In this document: positions 53,330-62,575 of the stretch, piece after piece
How positions within the stretch are numbered: position 1 is the stretch's first letter
Layout: every line of letters starts with the position of its first letter
Source: UBA699 sp050261915
Lineage (GTDB): Bacteria > Bacillota > Clostridia > Clostridiales > Clostridiaceae
Direction of reading: 5' to 3'
NCBI GenBank assembly: GCA_050261915.1
Contig: JBLNDT010000089.1
Coordinates: 139,496-203,495, forward strand
DNA: 64,000 nucleotides
Program-made: the position numbers and the translations under genes
The notes under the pieces: generated by a model
The model's database searches: none
Told to the model about the DNA's origin: nothing
Seen by the model: the letters and a program-made list of their open reading frames with translations, nothing else

Positions 53330-53362
53330 AAAAAAAGATAAGAGTATCCCTCTTATCTTTTT
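53330..53362. terminator. Bidirectional terminator small ORF / GNAT
   Basis: AAAAAGATAAGAG, short loop, CTCTTATCTTTTT, convergent between the small ORF and the acetyltransferase gene. Confidence 0.9.
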
Positions 53363-54225
53363 AATTGTAAATTATACATGTGATTATTTTCAATAAACCC
53401 TAAGCTTTTATATAGGTTTAGAGCCTTGTAATTACTAGTCTTTACCCTAATGCCTACAACTTTATAATCACATTCCCTTAATATTTGAAGCATGTGCTCC
53501 ATTAAGATTTTTCCATATTTTAATCCCTGATATTTTTTAAGAATTCCTACATTAACAATGTATGGCATATCCTTTTCAATAATTATTTGGGCATATCCAG
53601 CACATTCCTCACCCTTAAATAAAAATATTGAACCTTTTTCAAAATAAAATCTTTGAGACTCTTCAAAATATATATCACTAACACCAACAGGTATTCTTCC
53701 ATTTTCTTGGAATACTTCATTTTGAACCATGCACCGTAACTCTTCATCCATTCCTTTTCTAAATACCCTGAAGTTTAAATTATTTTCAATTAGAAATTCT
53801 TCATGATTTTTATAATTAAATTGAAAATTATCAAGATGCATTGCTATAACACCTTCATTTTTTATAAAACCAAGTTCCTCAAGGATGTTAAAATTATATT
53901 CGTTATTTAAACAATTATATTTCACAGGCCCCTTCGCCTTTATATTGCTTATTAATACCCTATATGGTTCAGCTTCTTTTTCAATTGAAAACATTGATTT
54001 AATAATGATTTCATTCAAGGCAGTTTCAAACCATATATATCCTATGTATTTTTCTTCATGCTTCAAAAGCTTAACCCTGCACCTAAGTAAAACTTGTTTG
54101 GCAAAGTTGCAGCTTAAATAATAATCAATAAAATCTTCATTTTCCAAATTAAACTGACTTCTTAAAGAATTAAGCTCCTTTAAATCCTCAATATTTTTTT
54201 TGCTAAAGTTTACACATTCATACAT
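53353..54225 (-). CDS. GNAT-family N-acetyltransferase
   Basis: 290 residues. The C-terminal half is a GNAT domain: VGILKKYQGLKYGKILMEHM is the acetyl-CoA-binding region, followed by VKTSNYKALNLYKSLGF. The N-terminal 140 residues are divergent and may be a second, degenerate GNAT domain. ATG 54225 follows GAGGGAG. It stands alone after the terminator of the + strand genes. Substrate unknown. Confidence 0.8.
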   Translation of the reverse strand: MYECVNFSKKNIEDLKELNSLRSQFNLENEDFIDYYLSCNFAKQVLLRCRVKLLKHEEKYIGYIWFETALNEIIIKSMFSIEKEAEPYRVLISNIKAKGPVKYNCLNNEYNFNILEELGFIKNEGVIAMHLDNFQFNYKNHEEFLIENNLNFRVFRKGMDEELRCMVQNEVFQENGRIPVGVSDIYFEESQRFYFEKGSIFLFKGEECAGYAQIIIEKDMPYIVNVGILKKYQGLKYGKILMEHMLQILRECDYKVVGIRVKTSNYKALNLYKSLGFIENNHMYNLQLKR

Positions 54226-54266
54226 AACTCCCTCTCAGTGGCACTTTTATTACTAGTATAATTCTT

Positions 54267-55280
54267 TTAGCTAAACCCTTCAAGGAAAATTAAATAATCT
54301 TCCAAAAATTTCTGTTCCAAATCATCATATTTTGTAAGCCTGGAAAGTTTATGCATAAATTTTGACTCATCCCAGTTCTTAAACTTAACATAACGTTTTT
54401 TCCCTAGTTTCCAAAATTTATGGGGGTAAACTATCAATGCAAGCATTACCTCTAATTCGCCTTTGCTAAGTTTTCTAACCTTGCAATATGAATTTATTAT
54501 TTTTTGGGCATATTCAAAATTCCAACGGTAGTTACTTTTGAACATAAGTCTTCTAATAAATTTTCCAAGATCATTAATATGAAGGTCAAATATAATACTA
54601 TCCAAGTCAATTATAAAATATTCATCCTTTTTCTTAATTAAATTTTGATAATAAAAACTGTCATGGCAAATGGTTTTCCTTTTATCCGCCTCTCTTGAAA
54701 TTCTGTAGTAATCTGAAGTGTTTAGAAAATTAAGAGCTACCATTCCTCTATTTATAAAACTATCTATATGTTCATAATAAAGTTTATCAAATTCTGTTTT
54801 CAGCCTTTTTCCTTCTATTTTTATTTTAAACCTTTCAAGCTCATACTGATTTGAGTTGAAAATTTTAGGCCAGTTTTTTATATTATTTCTGATTCTTAAA
54901 TCCTTGGTATCAATATTATTTGCAGCATTGTGAAATTTTGCTAGTAGAGCTGCACACTTACAAACCTCATTAAAATCATCTAAATTGCATTCTTCCCCAT
55001 CTATCCATTCAGTAACATAATATAATGAATTTTTAGTTCTAACAAAACTCATATTGTCCTTTGTTCTATAATATTCAGCTGTATTCTTAAAACCAGTTTT
55101 CCTAAGCTCACTAACAAGCTTTTCACCATTCCTAGCTTTATTTTTGCCATGATTGATTTTTTTAACACAGACTGTGCCATTATCCGTACCAATTTTGTAT
55201 GCACTTCGCACTTTTTCAATACTAACTATATTTAAGCCGTATTGGTCCATCACCATCTTTATTCTTGATTCTTCCTCCAT
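54267..55280 (-). CDS. CotS-family spore coat kinase-like protein
   Basis: 337 residues with an aminoglycoside-phosphotransferase fold. The Brenner motif CHDSFYYQNLI and the metal-binding IIDLDSI are intact; the N-terminus has a partial ATP-binding lobe. CotS/YutH proteins are spore-coat associated; their substrates are unknown. It lies between GNAT and the BceAB terminator. Confidence 0.82.
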   Translation of the reverse strand: MEEESRIKMVMDQYGLNIVSIEKVRSAYKIGTDNGTVCVKKINHGKNKARNGEKLVSELRKTGFKNTAEYYRTKDNMSFVRTKNSLYYVTEWIDGEECNLDDFNEVCKCAALLAKFHNAANNIDTKDLRIRNNIKNWPKIFNSNQYELERFKIKIEGKRLKTEFDKLYYEHIDSFINRGMVALNFLNTSDYYRISREADKRKTICHDSFYYQNLIKKKDEYFIIDLDSIIFDLHINDLGKFIRRLMFKSNYRWNFEYAQKIINSYCKVRKLSKGELEVMLALIVYPHKFWKLGKKRYVKFKNWDESKFMHKLSRLTKYDDLEQKFLEDYLIFLEGFS

Positions 55281-55341
55281 AATAACCTTCTAACCAGTAT
55301 TATTACTAAATTATATTAAATAATAATTTAATTATTACAAA

Positions 55342-55368
55342 AGCCGTATTTCATAAGGAAATACGGCT
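55342..55368 (-). terminator. Terminator after bceB
   Basis: AGCCGTATTTC, 5-base loop, GAAATACGGCT; on the minus strand followed by TTTTGT. It lies just after the bceB stop. Confidence 0.85.
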
Positions 55369-55373
55369 GAAAA

Positions 55374-57344
55374 CTACTCTACAATTTTGTAATAAACCCT
55401 GGTAGTTAGTGCATAAATTAAAGCATATATTGCGGCAAAAACAAGTATGGTTACAATGGAGCAAATAAAGAATAATTTAATGTTCGTAAGGGAAAATAGT
55501 GCCAGCATCTTTGTTATCATGTTAAATGCCCCTGCCACATGAATAGCAGCTATTATAATTGGCAGGAAAAACACTTTCAGCACTTGAGAATCTATGCTGG
55601 ATTTAATCTCCTCCCTGCTCATTCCTACTTTTTGCATTATTTCAAATCTTGATTTATCCTCATAACCTTCTGAAATCTGCTTATAATAAATTATTAAGGC
55701 AGTTGCCATGAAAAATAATAATCCAAGAAATAACCCAAGAAAAAGGAACCCCCCATATAATGCGTAAAAATCCTTTTCACTTGCCTGACGATTTTCAATA
55801 TATATGTTGCTATTTACATTTTTCTTCAAATTTTCAGCAAGATTACTTGATATATTTGGCTTTTCACTGTCTTTTGCATCTATGTTAAACATTATACTGG
55901 CAGCTGGCTCTGATGCATTTTTACCATAAACACTTTTTTGTGAATTGTTGATGTAATCTGCTTCCTTTGAATTAAGGACAATAAAATACTGCTGAATCAT
56001 TAGTGATTTATAGTCTCCATTAACAGATAAATCCTTCAAGTGTTCTTTGATTTTGTAGGTTTTATTGAAAATATTGAATGAAGTATCAAGCTTTCCATAG
56101 GCTTCAAATACAATTGCTTCATCATCCCCTAATGTAACTTTATTCCCAGATAACAAATTGTATTCATCTGTTGTTAAAAAATCAAGCATTGCTACACTTG
56201 TGTCGGTATAGCTTTTATTTATATCCACTGCATTAAAATCATTCCCGTTCCTCTTTGCTGAGAAATCAAGAGATGTATAATAAGTAAGATTTCTCACTTT
56301 ACTTCCAATAGAATTATTTATTATCATAATTGCCTTGCTGCTTTCCATGCCCTTTACACTATTAATATGAACAATGCAATCCTTTGCATATCTTGCATTT
56401 AGTGAATCCTCCACTCCCATATACATGCATACTGTGGTAGACACCATAACTAGCACCATGGTAGATAATATGCAGATATTAGCAAGTCCTACAGCATTTT
56501 GTTTCATTCTAAATATCATACCTGAAACACTTGTGAAATTCTTAGTATTATAGTAATATCCTTTGTTTCTTCTCAAAAGCTTTAAAATTGTAATACTAAT
56601 AGTAGTAAACAAGAGGTATGTTCCAATAATCACCAGTATTACTGCTATAAAAAACATTGTAATAGCTGTTAGGGGTGATTTAACAGTAATTGCAATATAA
56701 TACCCTGAAAATATGCAAATCAAACCTATTGTTGTAAGAATCCACTTTGTCTTTGGCTCTTTTTCACCTGCATTTCCATTGTAAAGGAGCTCAATAGGTT
56801 TTGAAATATGGATTCTAACTATATTAAAAAACAAAGTTGCAATAATAATGCAGCCATATAGTATTACTGTATAAATGATTCCAATCTTTGATATCGTAAA
56901 GCCAAAGGGTACTGAAAAATTAACGATTTTACATAAAATAAGTATCATAAGCTTATTAAAAAGTATGCCAAAAAAGAGACCAAAAGCTATTCCAATTAAT
57001 CCAATATATATAGTTTCAAAAAAAAGCACCTTTCCAATATGTCTTTTTTCCATGCCTAGGATATTATACAATCCAAATTCCTTAGTACGTCTTTTTATTA
57101 AAAAACTATTTGTGTAAAAAAGAAATATTACGGCAAATATCCCAACCACAATACATCCTAAGCCCAGGATATATTTCAAGGAATCAAACCCCGGCATTTT
57201 TTTTAGTCCTTTGTCAAAGGATATGGAACACATTATATAAAACATTGCCACAGTACCTATACAGGTAATTATATATGGATAGTAAAATTTGCCGTTCTTC
57301 TTTATGTTTACATGGGCAAGCTTTGGATAAAAAATGCTACTCAT
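55374..57344 (-). CDS. bceB: BceB-type ABC permease (antimicrobial peptide resistance)
   Basis: 656 residues with FtsX-like topology: about ten membrane helices and one large outside domain (about 310-530) between helices 7 and 8, the hallmark of peptide-sensing BceAB transporters. RRTKEFGLYNILGMEKRHIG is the FtsX coupling motif. The frame opens at GTG 57356, but GGTGGTGA lies before ATG 57344. It overlaps bceA by 8 bases. The target peptide cannot be inferred. Confidence 0.9.
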   Translation of the reverse strand: MSSIFYPKLAHVNIKKNGKFYYPYIITCIGTVAMFYIMCSISFDKGLKKMPGFDSLKYILGLGCIVVGIFAVIFLFYTNSFLIKRRTKEFGLYNILGMEKRHIGKVLFFETIYIGLIGIAFGLFFGILFNKLMILILCKIVNFSVPFGFTISKIGIIYTVILYGCIIIATLFFNIVRIHISKPIELLYNGNAGEKEPKTKWILTTIGLICIFSGYYIAITVKSPLTAITMFFIAVILVIIGTYLLFTTISITILKLLRRNKGYYYNTKNFTSVSGMIFRMKQNAVGLANICILSTMVLVMVSTTVCMYMGVEDSLNARYAKDCIVHINSVKGMESSKAIMIINNSIGSKVRNLTYYTSLDFSAKRNGNDFNAVDINKSYTDTSVAMLDFLTTDEYNLLSGNKVTLGDDEAIVFEAYGKLDTSFNIFNKTYKIKEHLKDLSVNGDYKSLMIQQYFIVLNSKEADYINNSQKSVYGKNASEPAASIMFNIDAKDSEKPNISSNLAENLKKNVNSNIYIENRQASEKDFYALYGGFLFLGLFLGLLFFMATALIIYYKQISEGYEDKSRFEIMQKVGMSREEIKSSIDSQVLKVFFLPIIIAAIHVAGAFNMITKMLALFSLTNIKLFFICSIVTILVFAAIYALIYALTTRVYYKIVE

Positions 57345-58104
57345 TTTTTTCACCACCAGCTTCCGCCATGGTTAATGCATCTGATATTTTAACAAACATT
57401 TCTTCATTTTTCATATTACCCTTGTAAATCTGATGAAAAACTTCTCCATCCTTAATAAAAAGTACACGTTTTGCATGGCTTGCAGCTTTTATTGAATGGG
57501 TAACCATTAATATTGTCTGCCCTTCTGAATTAATACCATCAAAGAGTTTAAGTAGTCCATCAGCGGATTTTGAGTCAAGAGCTCCTGTTGGTTCATCAGC
57601 TAAGATAAGCTTAGGATTTGTTATCAATGCCCTTGCCACTGCAGCCCTTTGTTTTTGCCCCCCGGAAATTTCATAAGGATATTTGGATAATATATCTTTA
57701 ATCCCTAGCTTTTCTGCAATTGGTGTTAATCTTGAAGCCATTTCTTCATATTTTTTCCCTGAAAGAACAAGTGGAAGAAATATATTGTCTTGTATTGAAA
57801 AAGTATCAAGAAGGTTAAAATCTTGAAATACAAACCCAAGATTATTTCTTCTAAATGCAGAAATCTCTCTTTCACTTATGTTTACAATATTGTTCCCATT
57901 AAGTTTTACTTCACCACTTGTAGGCTTATCAAGAGATGCGGTAATGTTAAGAAGGGTGGTTTTACCTGAGCCTGATTCACCCATAATTGCAACGTATTCA
58001 CCTTGTTCCACGGAAAATGAAACATTGGACAGCGCTTGAACTTGATTCCCGCCAAAACGAGTAGTATAAATTTTTTTTAGGTTATTTACTTCTAGTATAA
58101 GCAT
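57337..58104 (-). CDS. bceA: BceA-type ABC ATPase
   Basis: ATPase of the peptide-resistance transporter, 255 residues. Walker A GESGSGKTT, signature ISGGQKQR, Walker B LILADEPTGALDSKS and H-loop MVTHS are all intact. ATG follows GAGGAGA. It has its own promoter region with a BceR-type operator at 58191-58212, separating it from the two-component genes. Confidence 0.93.
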   Translation of the reverse strand: MLILEVNNLKKIYTTRFGGNQVQALSNVSFSVEQGEYVAIMGESGSGKTTLLNITASLDKPTSGEVKLNGNNIVNISEREISAFRRNNLGFVFQDFNLLDTFSIQDNIFLPLVLSGKKYEEMASRLTPIAEKLGIKDILSKYPYEISGGQKQRAAVARALITNPKLILADEPTGALDSKSADGLLKLFDGINSEGQTILMVTHSIKAASHAKRVLFIKDGEVFHQIYKGNMKNEEMFVKISDALTMAEAGGEKNE

Positions 58105-58134
58105 ATTTTTATCTCCTCTCTTTTTATCAAGTTC

Positions 58135-58212
58135 ATTTTACCAAAATATACATTTTCCAATCCATAACTTAAGCTTACAATTCAGTTACTAAACTTACAT
58201 TTTCGTAAGTTT
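58135..58212 (-). promoter_or_regulatory. bceAB promoter with BceR-type operator
   Basis: AAACTTAC (58191-58198), 6 bases, GTAAGTTT (58205-58212): a perfect 8-bp inverted repeat just past the bceS stop. A half-site AAGCTTAC at 58171-58178 lies 20 bp closer to bceA. A likely -10, TAAAAT on the minus strand, is at 58140-58135. BceR sites in Bacillus have the same inverted-repeat plus secondary half-site layout. Confidence 0.7.
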
Positions 58213-58213
58213 G

Positions 58214-59200
58214 TCACTCGCGGATTGTTTCATGAGAATTAAAACCTAGTTTAACCTTTGTTCCAACACCTGGTTCAGAATCAAGGCTTATTGTATGAGA
58301 AAGTTTATTCATTACTTCTTTGCTAAGATACAAACCTATACCTGTAGATTTCTTGTCATATCTTCCATTGAAACCTGTAAATCCTCTTTCAAAAACCCTT
58401 GGAATATCTTCCTTTTGTATTCCTATGCCTTGATCTTCAATAACAAGAGTATCATTATCATCCAAATAAATTCTTATGCAGCCTTTATTGGTATACTTGA
58501 TTGCATTTGATAAAACTTGTTCAATAACAAAGACCGTCCACTTTTCGTCTGTAACTATATTTAGGTTTATATCTTGCAAATCAAGACTGATTTTTTTACT
58601 TATAAACATTTTTGCATATTTTCTTATGGCTTGTTTAACAATATCCTGAAGATTATATTTTCCAAGCAGGTAATCTGTAGCTTCACTTCCAAGCCTTAAA
58701 TATTGAAGCACCATTTCAACATACTGTTCTATTTTAAAAAGCTCCAATTCTAGTTCATTATTCTCTCTTCCTTCTGTCTGAAGCAGAAGATGCATAGCAG
58801 ATATAGGTGTTTTTATCTGATGAGCCCAAAGAGTATAATAATTAATCATACTGCTGTACTTAAGGTCTGAATTTGATATATTTTGAGCCTTATCCTTATA
58901 CAATATTTGGATCAGCTTTTGATAATCATTTTCAAGCAAATCAAAAGGTTTGGGCATTTTTTCAAGAGATAGTGTTATATATTTTGTAAGTTCCATAAGC
59001 TGCTTATGTCTTTTAAAAAAAATCATATAATCAAATACTGTAAATATAGCACCTAGAAAAAAACATAAAACAACTGAGTATAAAACAGCTTCCAATTGAA
59101 GGCTGTATAGTGAAAATATAATTGCAAATATTATGGAAAATAATCCAAATAGTAAAAACCATTTCATTCTGCTTTTTAAATATAAAGATAAAATATCCAT
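58214..59200 (-). CDS. bceS: BceS-type intramembrane-sensing histidine kinase
   Basis: 328 residues. Two membrane helices (about 12-32 and 37-60) with almost no outside loop, so it senses through the transporter. The phosphorylated H127 is in YYTLWAHQIKTPISAMHLL. The ATP-binding domain has EQVLSNAIKYT, EDQGIGIQKEDIPRVFERG and STGIGLYLSKE. It overlaps bceR at its start by one base. Confidence 0.92.
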   Translation of the reverse strand: MDILSLYLKSRMKWFLLFGLFSIIFAIIFSLYSLQLEAVLYSVVLCFFLGAIFTVFDYMIFFKRHKQLMELTKYITLSLEKMPKPFDLLENDYQKLIQILYKDKAQNISNSDLKYSSMINYYTLWAHQIKTPISAMHLLLQTEGRENNELELELFKIEQYVEMVLQYLRLGSEATDYLLGKYNLQDIVKQAIRKYAKMFISKKISLDLQDINLNIVTDEKWTVFVIEQVLSNAIKYTNKGCIRIYLDDNDTLVIEDQGIGIQKEDIPRVFERGFTGFNGRYDKKSTGIGLYLSKEVMNKLSHTISLDSEPGVGTKVKLGFNSHETIRE

Positions 59201-59871
59201 CAGTCCACCATATATCCTAAACCTTTTTTTGTGGTGATAAAGTCAACCATACCAACAGTATCAAGCTTCTTTCTAAGTCTGTTTATATTTACTGTAAGAG
59301 TGTTTTCATCAATAAAGCTGTCGCTTTCCCATAACCTTTCCATAAGCTTATCTCTTGATACTGTCTTGCCCTTATTTTCAAGGAGCACCTGCATAATTCT
59401 ATATTCATTTTTAGTAAGTTCAATTTTTATATCATTATACTTAAGTGTGGCATCTTTGATATTGAGAACTGCACCTTTATGCTCTATGAGGCTTGTTTCT
59501 TCCATGAAAACATAGGTACGTCTTAGCATTGCTTGAACCTTTGCAGTAAGTACACTTAAATCAAAGGGTTTTGCGATAAAATCATCTCCCCCCATGTTTA
59601 CTGCCATTACAATATTCATATTATCAGAAGCAGAGGATATAAATATAATTGGAACCTTGGAAATTTTTCTAATTTCACTGCACCAATAATAACCATTGTA
59701 AAAAGGAAGAGATATATCCATTAGAATTAGTTGAGGATCATATTCCACAAAAGTTTGAATAACATTTTGAAAATCACTAATGCATTTAACATGGCAGCCC
59801 CAGGTTTTGATATGATTTTCTATAGCCCCTGCTATTATAGTGTCATCTTCAATAATTAATATTTTATGCAT
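59200..59871 (-). CDS. bceR: BceR-type OmpR-family response regulator
   Basis: 223 residues. The receiver domain has the phospho-acceptor D52 (LILMDISLPFYNG), the acidic pair near the start (IIEDD) and K102-like KPFD. A winged-helix DNA-binding domain forms the C-terminal half (DENTLTVNINRLRKKLD). It is expected to bind the repeat upstream of bceA. A terminator for ispH-rpsA lies about 25 bases upstream. Confidence 0.92.
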   Translation of the reverse strand: MHKILIIEDDTIIAGAIENHIKTWGCHVKCISDFQNVIQTFVEYDPQLILMDISLPFYNGYYWCSEIRKISKVPIIFISSASDNMNIVMAVNMGGDDFIAKPFDLSVLTAKVQAMLRRTYVFMEETSLIEHKGAVLNIKDATLKYNDIKIELTKNEYRIMQVLLENKGKTVSRDKLMERLWESDSFIDENTLTVNINRLRKKLDTVGMVDFITTKKGLGYMVD

Positions 59872-59897
59872 AAGAAAAATCCTTTCTATACAAAGAA

Positions 59898-59925
59898 GCG
59901 TTGCAGCTTAAACTGCAACGCCTAA
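59898..59925 (-). terminator. Terminator after the ispH-rpsA fusion gene
   Basis: GCGTTGCAG, 6-base loop, CTGCAACGC; on the minus strand followed by TTCTTTG. The T-tract is imperfect, so some read-through into bceR is possible. Confidence 0.7.
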
Positions 59926-59946
59926 TTTTTACTTAAAAAGAAATGT

Positions 59947-61857
59947 TTATACTTCGTCCACTTCTCTAATGCTTAGTCCTATTTTCTTAAGATCGGTGTC
60001 AACATCTATTATCTTAGCCTTAACAACTTCTCCAATTGTTAGAGCATTTTCTGGTTTATTTATTCTCTTGTTGCTTATTTGAGAAATATGAACCAATCCA
60101 TCAACCCCTGGTTCAAGCTCAACAAATGCTCCAAAATTTGCAAATCTTACTACTTTTCCCATTACTACACTGCCAACTGGGTATTTTTCATCAATGTTGT
60201 TCCATGGGTTTTCTATAAGCTTCTTTAAGCTTAAGGATAGCTTTTTCTTTTCTCTATCTATATCTAATATATATACGTTTAATACATCTCCAACTTTAAG
60301 TACATCAGCTGGTTTATTAACTCTACCCCAGGATATTTCTGAAACATGTAAAAGACCATCAAGCCCGTTAACATTTACAAATGCACCAAAGTCAGTAATA
60401 CGTTTTACTTCTCCCTGTACAGTTGTATCTTTTTCCAAGGTACTCCATGCAGCTTCTTCAGCTTTGCTCTTTTCAGCCTTAAGGATATCTCTCCTTGATG
60501 CAACTATTCTTGTTTTGTTGTTTTGTTCGCTAAATTCTATTATGCTTACTTCTAATTCTTTTCCAACATAATCATTTAAGTTTGATGTATGAAACAACTC
60601 CACATGGGATGCTGGTATAAATACTCTAACACCTTTATAGCTTCCAACTAGTCCTGCATTTGATGCTTCTTTAACTATAACCTTTATTGTAGCATTGTCA
60701 TCTTTTGATCCTTTTAATTCGTCATAAGCCTTTTCTCTTTGAAGCTCAATTTTTGAAAGTACTACATATCCGTCATCACTTCTTCTTTTTACAACCTTAA
60801 CTTCAACTTCTTCACCTGCTTTAAGCAAATCAGTAAGGTTTTCATTATCATCTTTAGTTACTTCATTTTTTGGAAGTATTCCATCTGCCTTATATCCAAT
60901 ATTTAAGAAAGCTTCCTTTTCATTTACTGAAATAATTTCTCCCTTAATGACCTGACCTACTGCAATTTTAGTGTCATTTTTCTCCATAAACTCAAGTTGT
61001 TCGTTGTTTTCAATATTTTTTTCAAAGTCCATTTTTAATATTGCCTCCTTTATTATCCAATCCGGAGTTGAAGCACCGGCAGTAACACCAATACTATTTA
61101 CATTACTTTTAATCAACTCCATTGGTATTTCATCCGAGTTTTCCACGTGGATTGTATTTTTACAGTTTTCACTGCAAATTTCGTAAAGCTTTGTGGTATT
61201 TGAACTGTTTTTGCCACCTATTACCACCATCATATCTACTTTTTTTGAAAGTTCTAAAGCACACTTCTGTCTTTCAGAGGTAGCTTTGCATATGGTATTA
61301 AATCCTACAAACTCTCTGGAGTTCTTTACTATAATACTAAGAACCCTTTCCCAATTTTCCTGTTTTTCAGTTGTTTGAGACACTACGCATATTTTGTAGT
61401 TGAAATCATTTAGTTCGCTGCCATTCTTTGTAATAACAGCGCTATTATCACACCAGCCGTTGATTCCAATAACTTCAGGATGGGAACTGTCTCCCACTAT
61501 TACAATTTTATATCCTGCTTGATAATGTTTTTTCACAATATGCTGGATGTTTGAAACAAAAGGGCAAGTTGCATCCAAAACAACAAGTTGGGCTTCTTCA
61601 AGGGATTCTTTTACTGCTAATGGAACCCCATGTGATCTTATTATTATTACATCCCCAGGTTTAAGAGAATCAATTTCCGAAGGCTCTATAGGATAAATAT
61701 CCTTTTTTTTCAAAAAATCCACTACATCATTATTATGTATCAAAGGGCCTAAGGTATACACCCTTTTATTATGTTCATCTTTAACTTTTAAAGCTTCTTG
61801 AACCGCTCTTTTAACACCAAAGCAAAATCCAGCTTGTTCTGCTAAATATATGTTCAT
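59947..61857 (-). CDS. ispH: Bifunctional HMBPP reductase (IspH)/ribosomal protein S1-like
   Basis: 636 residues in one frame. Residues 1-280 are IspH, the last MEP-pathway enzyme, with Fe-S ligands C12, C98 and C190 and the ATCPFVSNIQ motif. Residues about 300-636 carry four S1 RNA-binding domains (for example ITDFGAFVNVNGLDGLLHVS). The fusion is known from clostridia; whether it acts as ribosomal S1 is uncertain. It completes the pathway begun by dxr and ispG here. cmk lies directly upstream, as in the classic cmk-rpsA order. Confidence 0.95.
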   Translation of the reverse strand: MNIYLAEQAGFCFGVKRAVQEALKVKDEHNKRVYTLGPLIHNNDVVDFLKKKDIYPIEPSEIDSLKPGDVIIIRSHGVPLAVKESLEEAQLVVLDATCPFVSNIQHIVKKHYQAGYKIVIVGDSSHPEVIGINGWCDNSAVITKNGSELNDFNYKICVVSQTTEKQENWERVLSIIVKNSREFVGFNTICKATSERQKCALELSKKVDMMVVIGGKNSSNTTKLYEICSENCKNTIHVENSDEIPMELIKSNVNSIGVTAGASTPDWIIKEAILKMDFEKNIENNEQLEFMEKNDTKIAVGQVIKGEIISVNEKEAFLNIGYKADGILPKNEVTKDDNENLTDLLKAGEEVEVKVVKRRSDDGYVVLSKIELQREKAYDELKGSKDDNATIKVIVKEASNAGLVGSYKGVRVFIPASHVELFHTSNLNDYVGKELEVSIIEFSEQNNKTRIVASRRDILKAEKSKAEEAAWSTLEKDTTVQGEVKRITDFGAFVNVNGLDGLLHVSEISWGRVNKPADVLKVGDVLNVYILDIDREKKKLSLSLKKLIENPWNNIDEKYPVGSVVMGKVVRFANFGAFVELEPGVDGLVHISQISNKRINKPENALTIGEVVKAKIIDVDTDLKKIGLSIREVDEV

Positions 61858-61858
61858 A

Positions 61859-62536
61859 TTAATTCACCACTTGGCTGTTTTTTTCTATTTTATCATTTAT
61901 GTACTTGCACATTGTTTCAACAACCTGCTGAATATTCATATTTGATGTGTCCAAAATTATAGCATCCTCTGCCATCCTTAATGGATCCGTTTTCCTGTGT
62001 GTATCATAGTAATCCCTGTCATTGATGTCTTTCAGTATTACCTCATAATCTACATTAATACCCTTGGCTTTAAGCTCGGAAAATCTTCTGTTTGCCCTTT
62101 CTTCCGGGCTTGCAGTAATAAAAAACTTTATAAATGCATCTTTTAGCACCACAGTTCCTATATCTCTGCCATCCATTATAACATTATACTTTAATGCCAT
62201 GCTTTTCTGCATTTCTGCAAGCTGTAATCTAACTTCCTTTATTGCAGCATATTCGGAAACTATTCTGCTAATCTCAGGAGAAACAATTTCTTCACTTACA
62301 TCCTCATTGTTTACAATAAGTTTATCCCCTTCAAAATGCATATCAAGTTTAACTATTAATGATTCAATGCTTTTTATATCTTCAGATCTAATGTTGCTTC
62401 TTACTGCAAACAGCGCCACAGCTCTATACATAGCTCCTGTGTTTATATACATTAAATTGAATTTTTGTGAAATTATTTTTGCAATGGTGCTTTTGCCAGC
62501 CCCTGCAGGACCATCTACTGCTATAGATAATAACAA
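61859..62536 (-). CDS. cmk: Cytidylate kinase
   Basis: Phosphorylates CMP and dCMP, 225 residues. The P-loop VDGPAGAGKSTIAK is near the N-terminus, with YINTGAMYRAVAL and MDGRDIGTVVL following. ATG 62542 directly abuts GGAGG, while TTG 62536 is seven bases from it, so the TTG start is preferred. It sits one base upstream of ispH-rpsA. Confidence 0.94.
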   Translation of the reverse strand: MLLSIAVDGPAGAGKSTIAKIISQKFNLMYINTGAMYRAVALFAVRSNIRSEDIKSIESLIVKLDMHFEGDKLIVNNEDVSEEIVSPEISRIVSEYAAIKEVRLQLAEMQKSMALKYNVIMDGRDIGTVVLKDAFIKFFITASPEERANRRFSELKAKGINVDYEVILKDINDRDYYDTHRKTDPLRMAEDAIILDTSNMNIQQVVETMCKYINDKIEKNSQVVN

Positions 62537-62575
62537 ATCCATGCCTCCTTCAAAAAAATACCTTCCAAAGATTTA

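Noticed and set aside
59947..61857. Frameshift or assembly error joining ispH and rpsA
   Set aside because: The frame is continuous with a normal linker, and the same fusion is known from clostridia.
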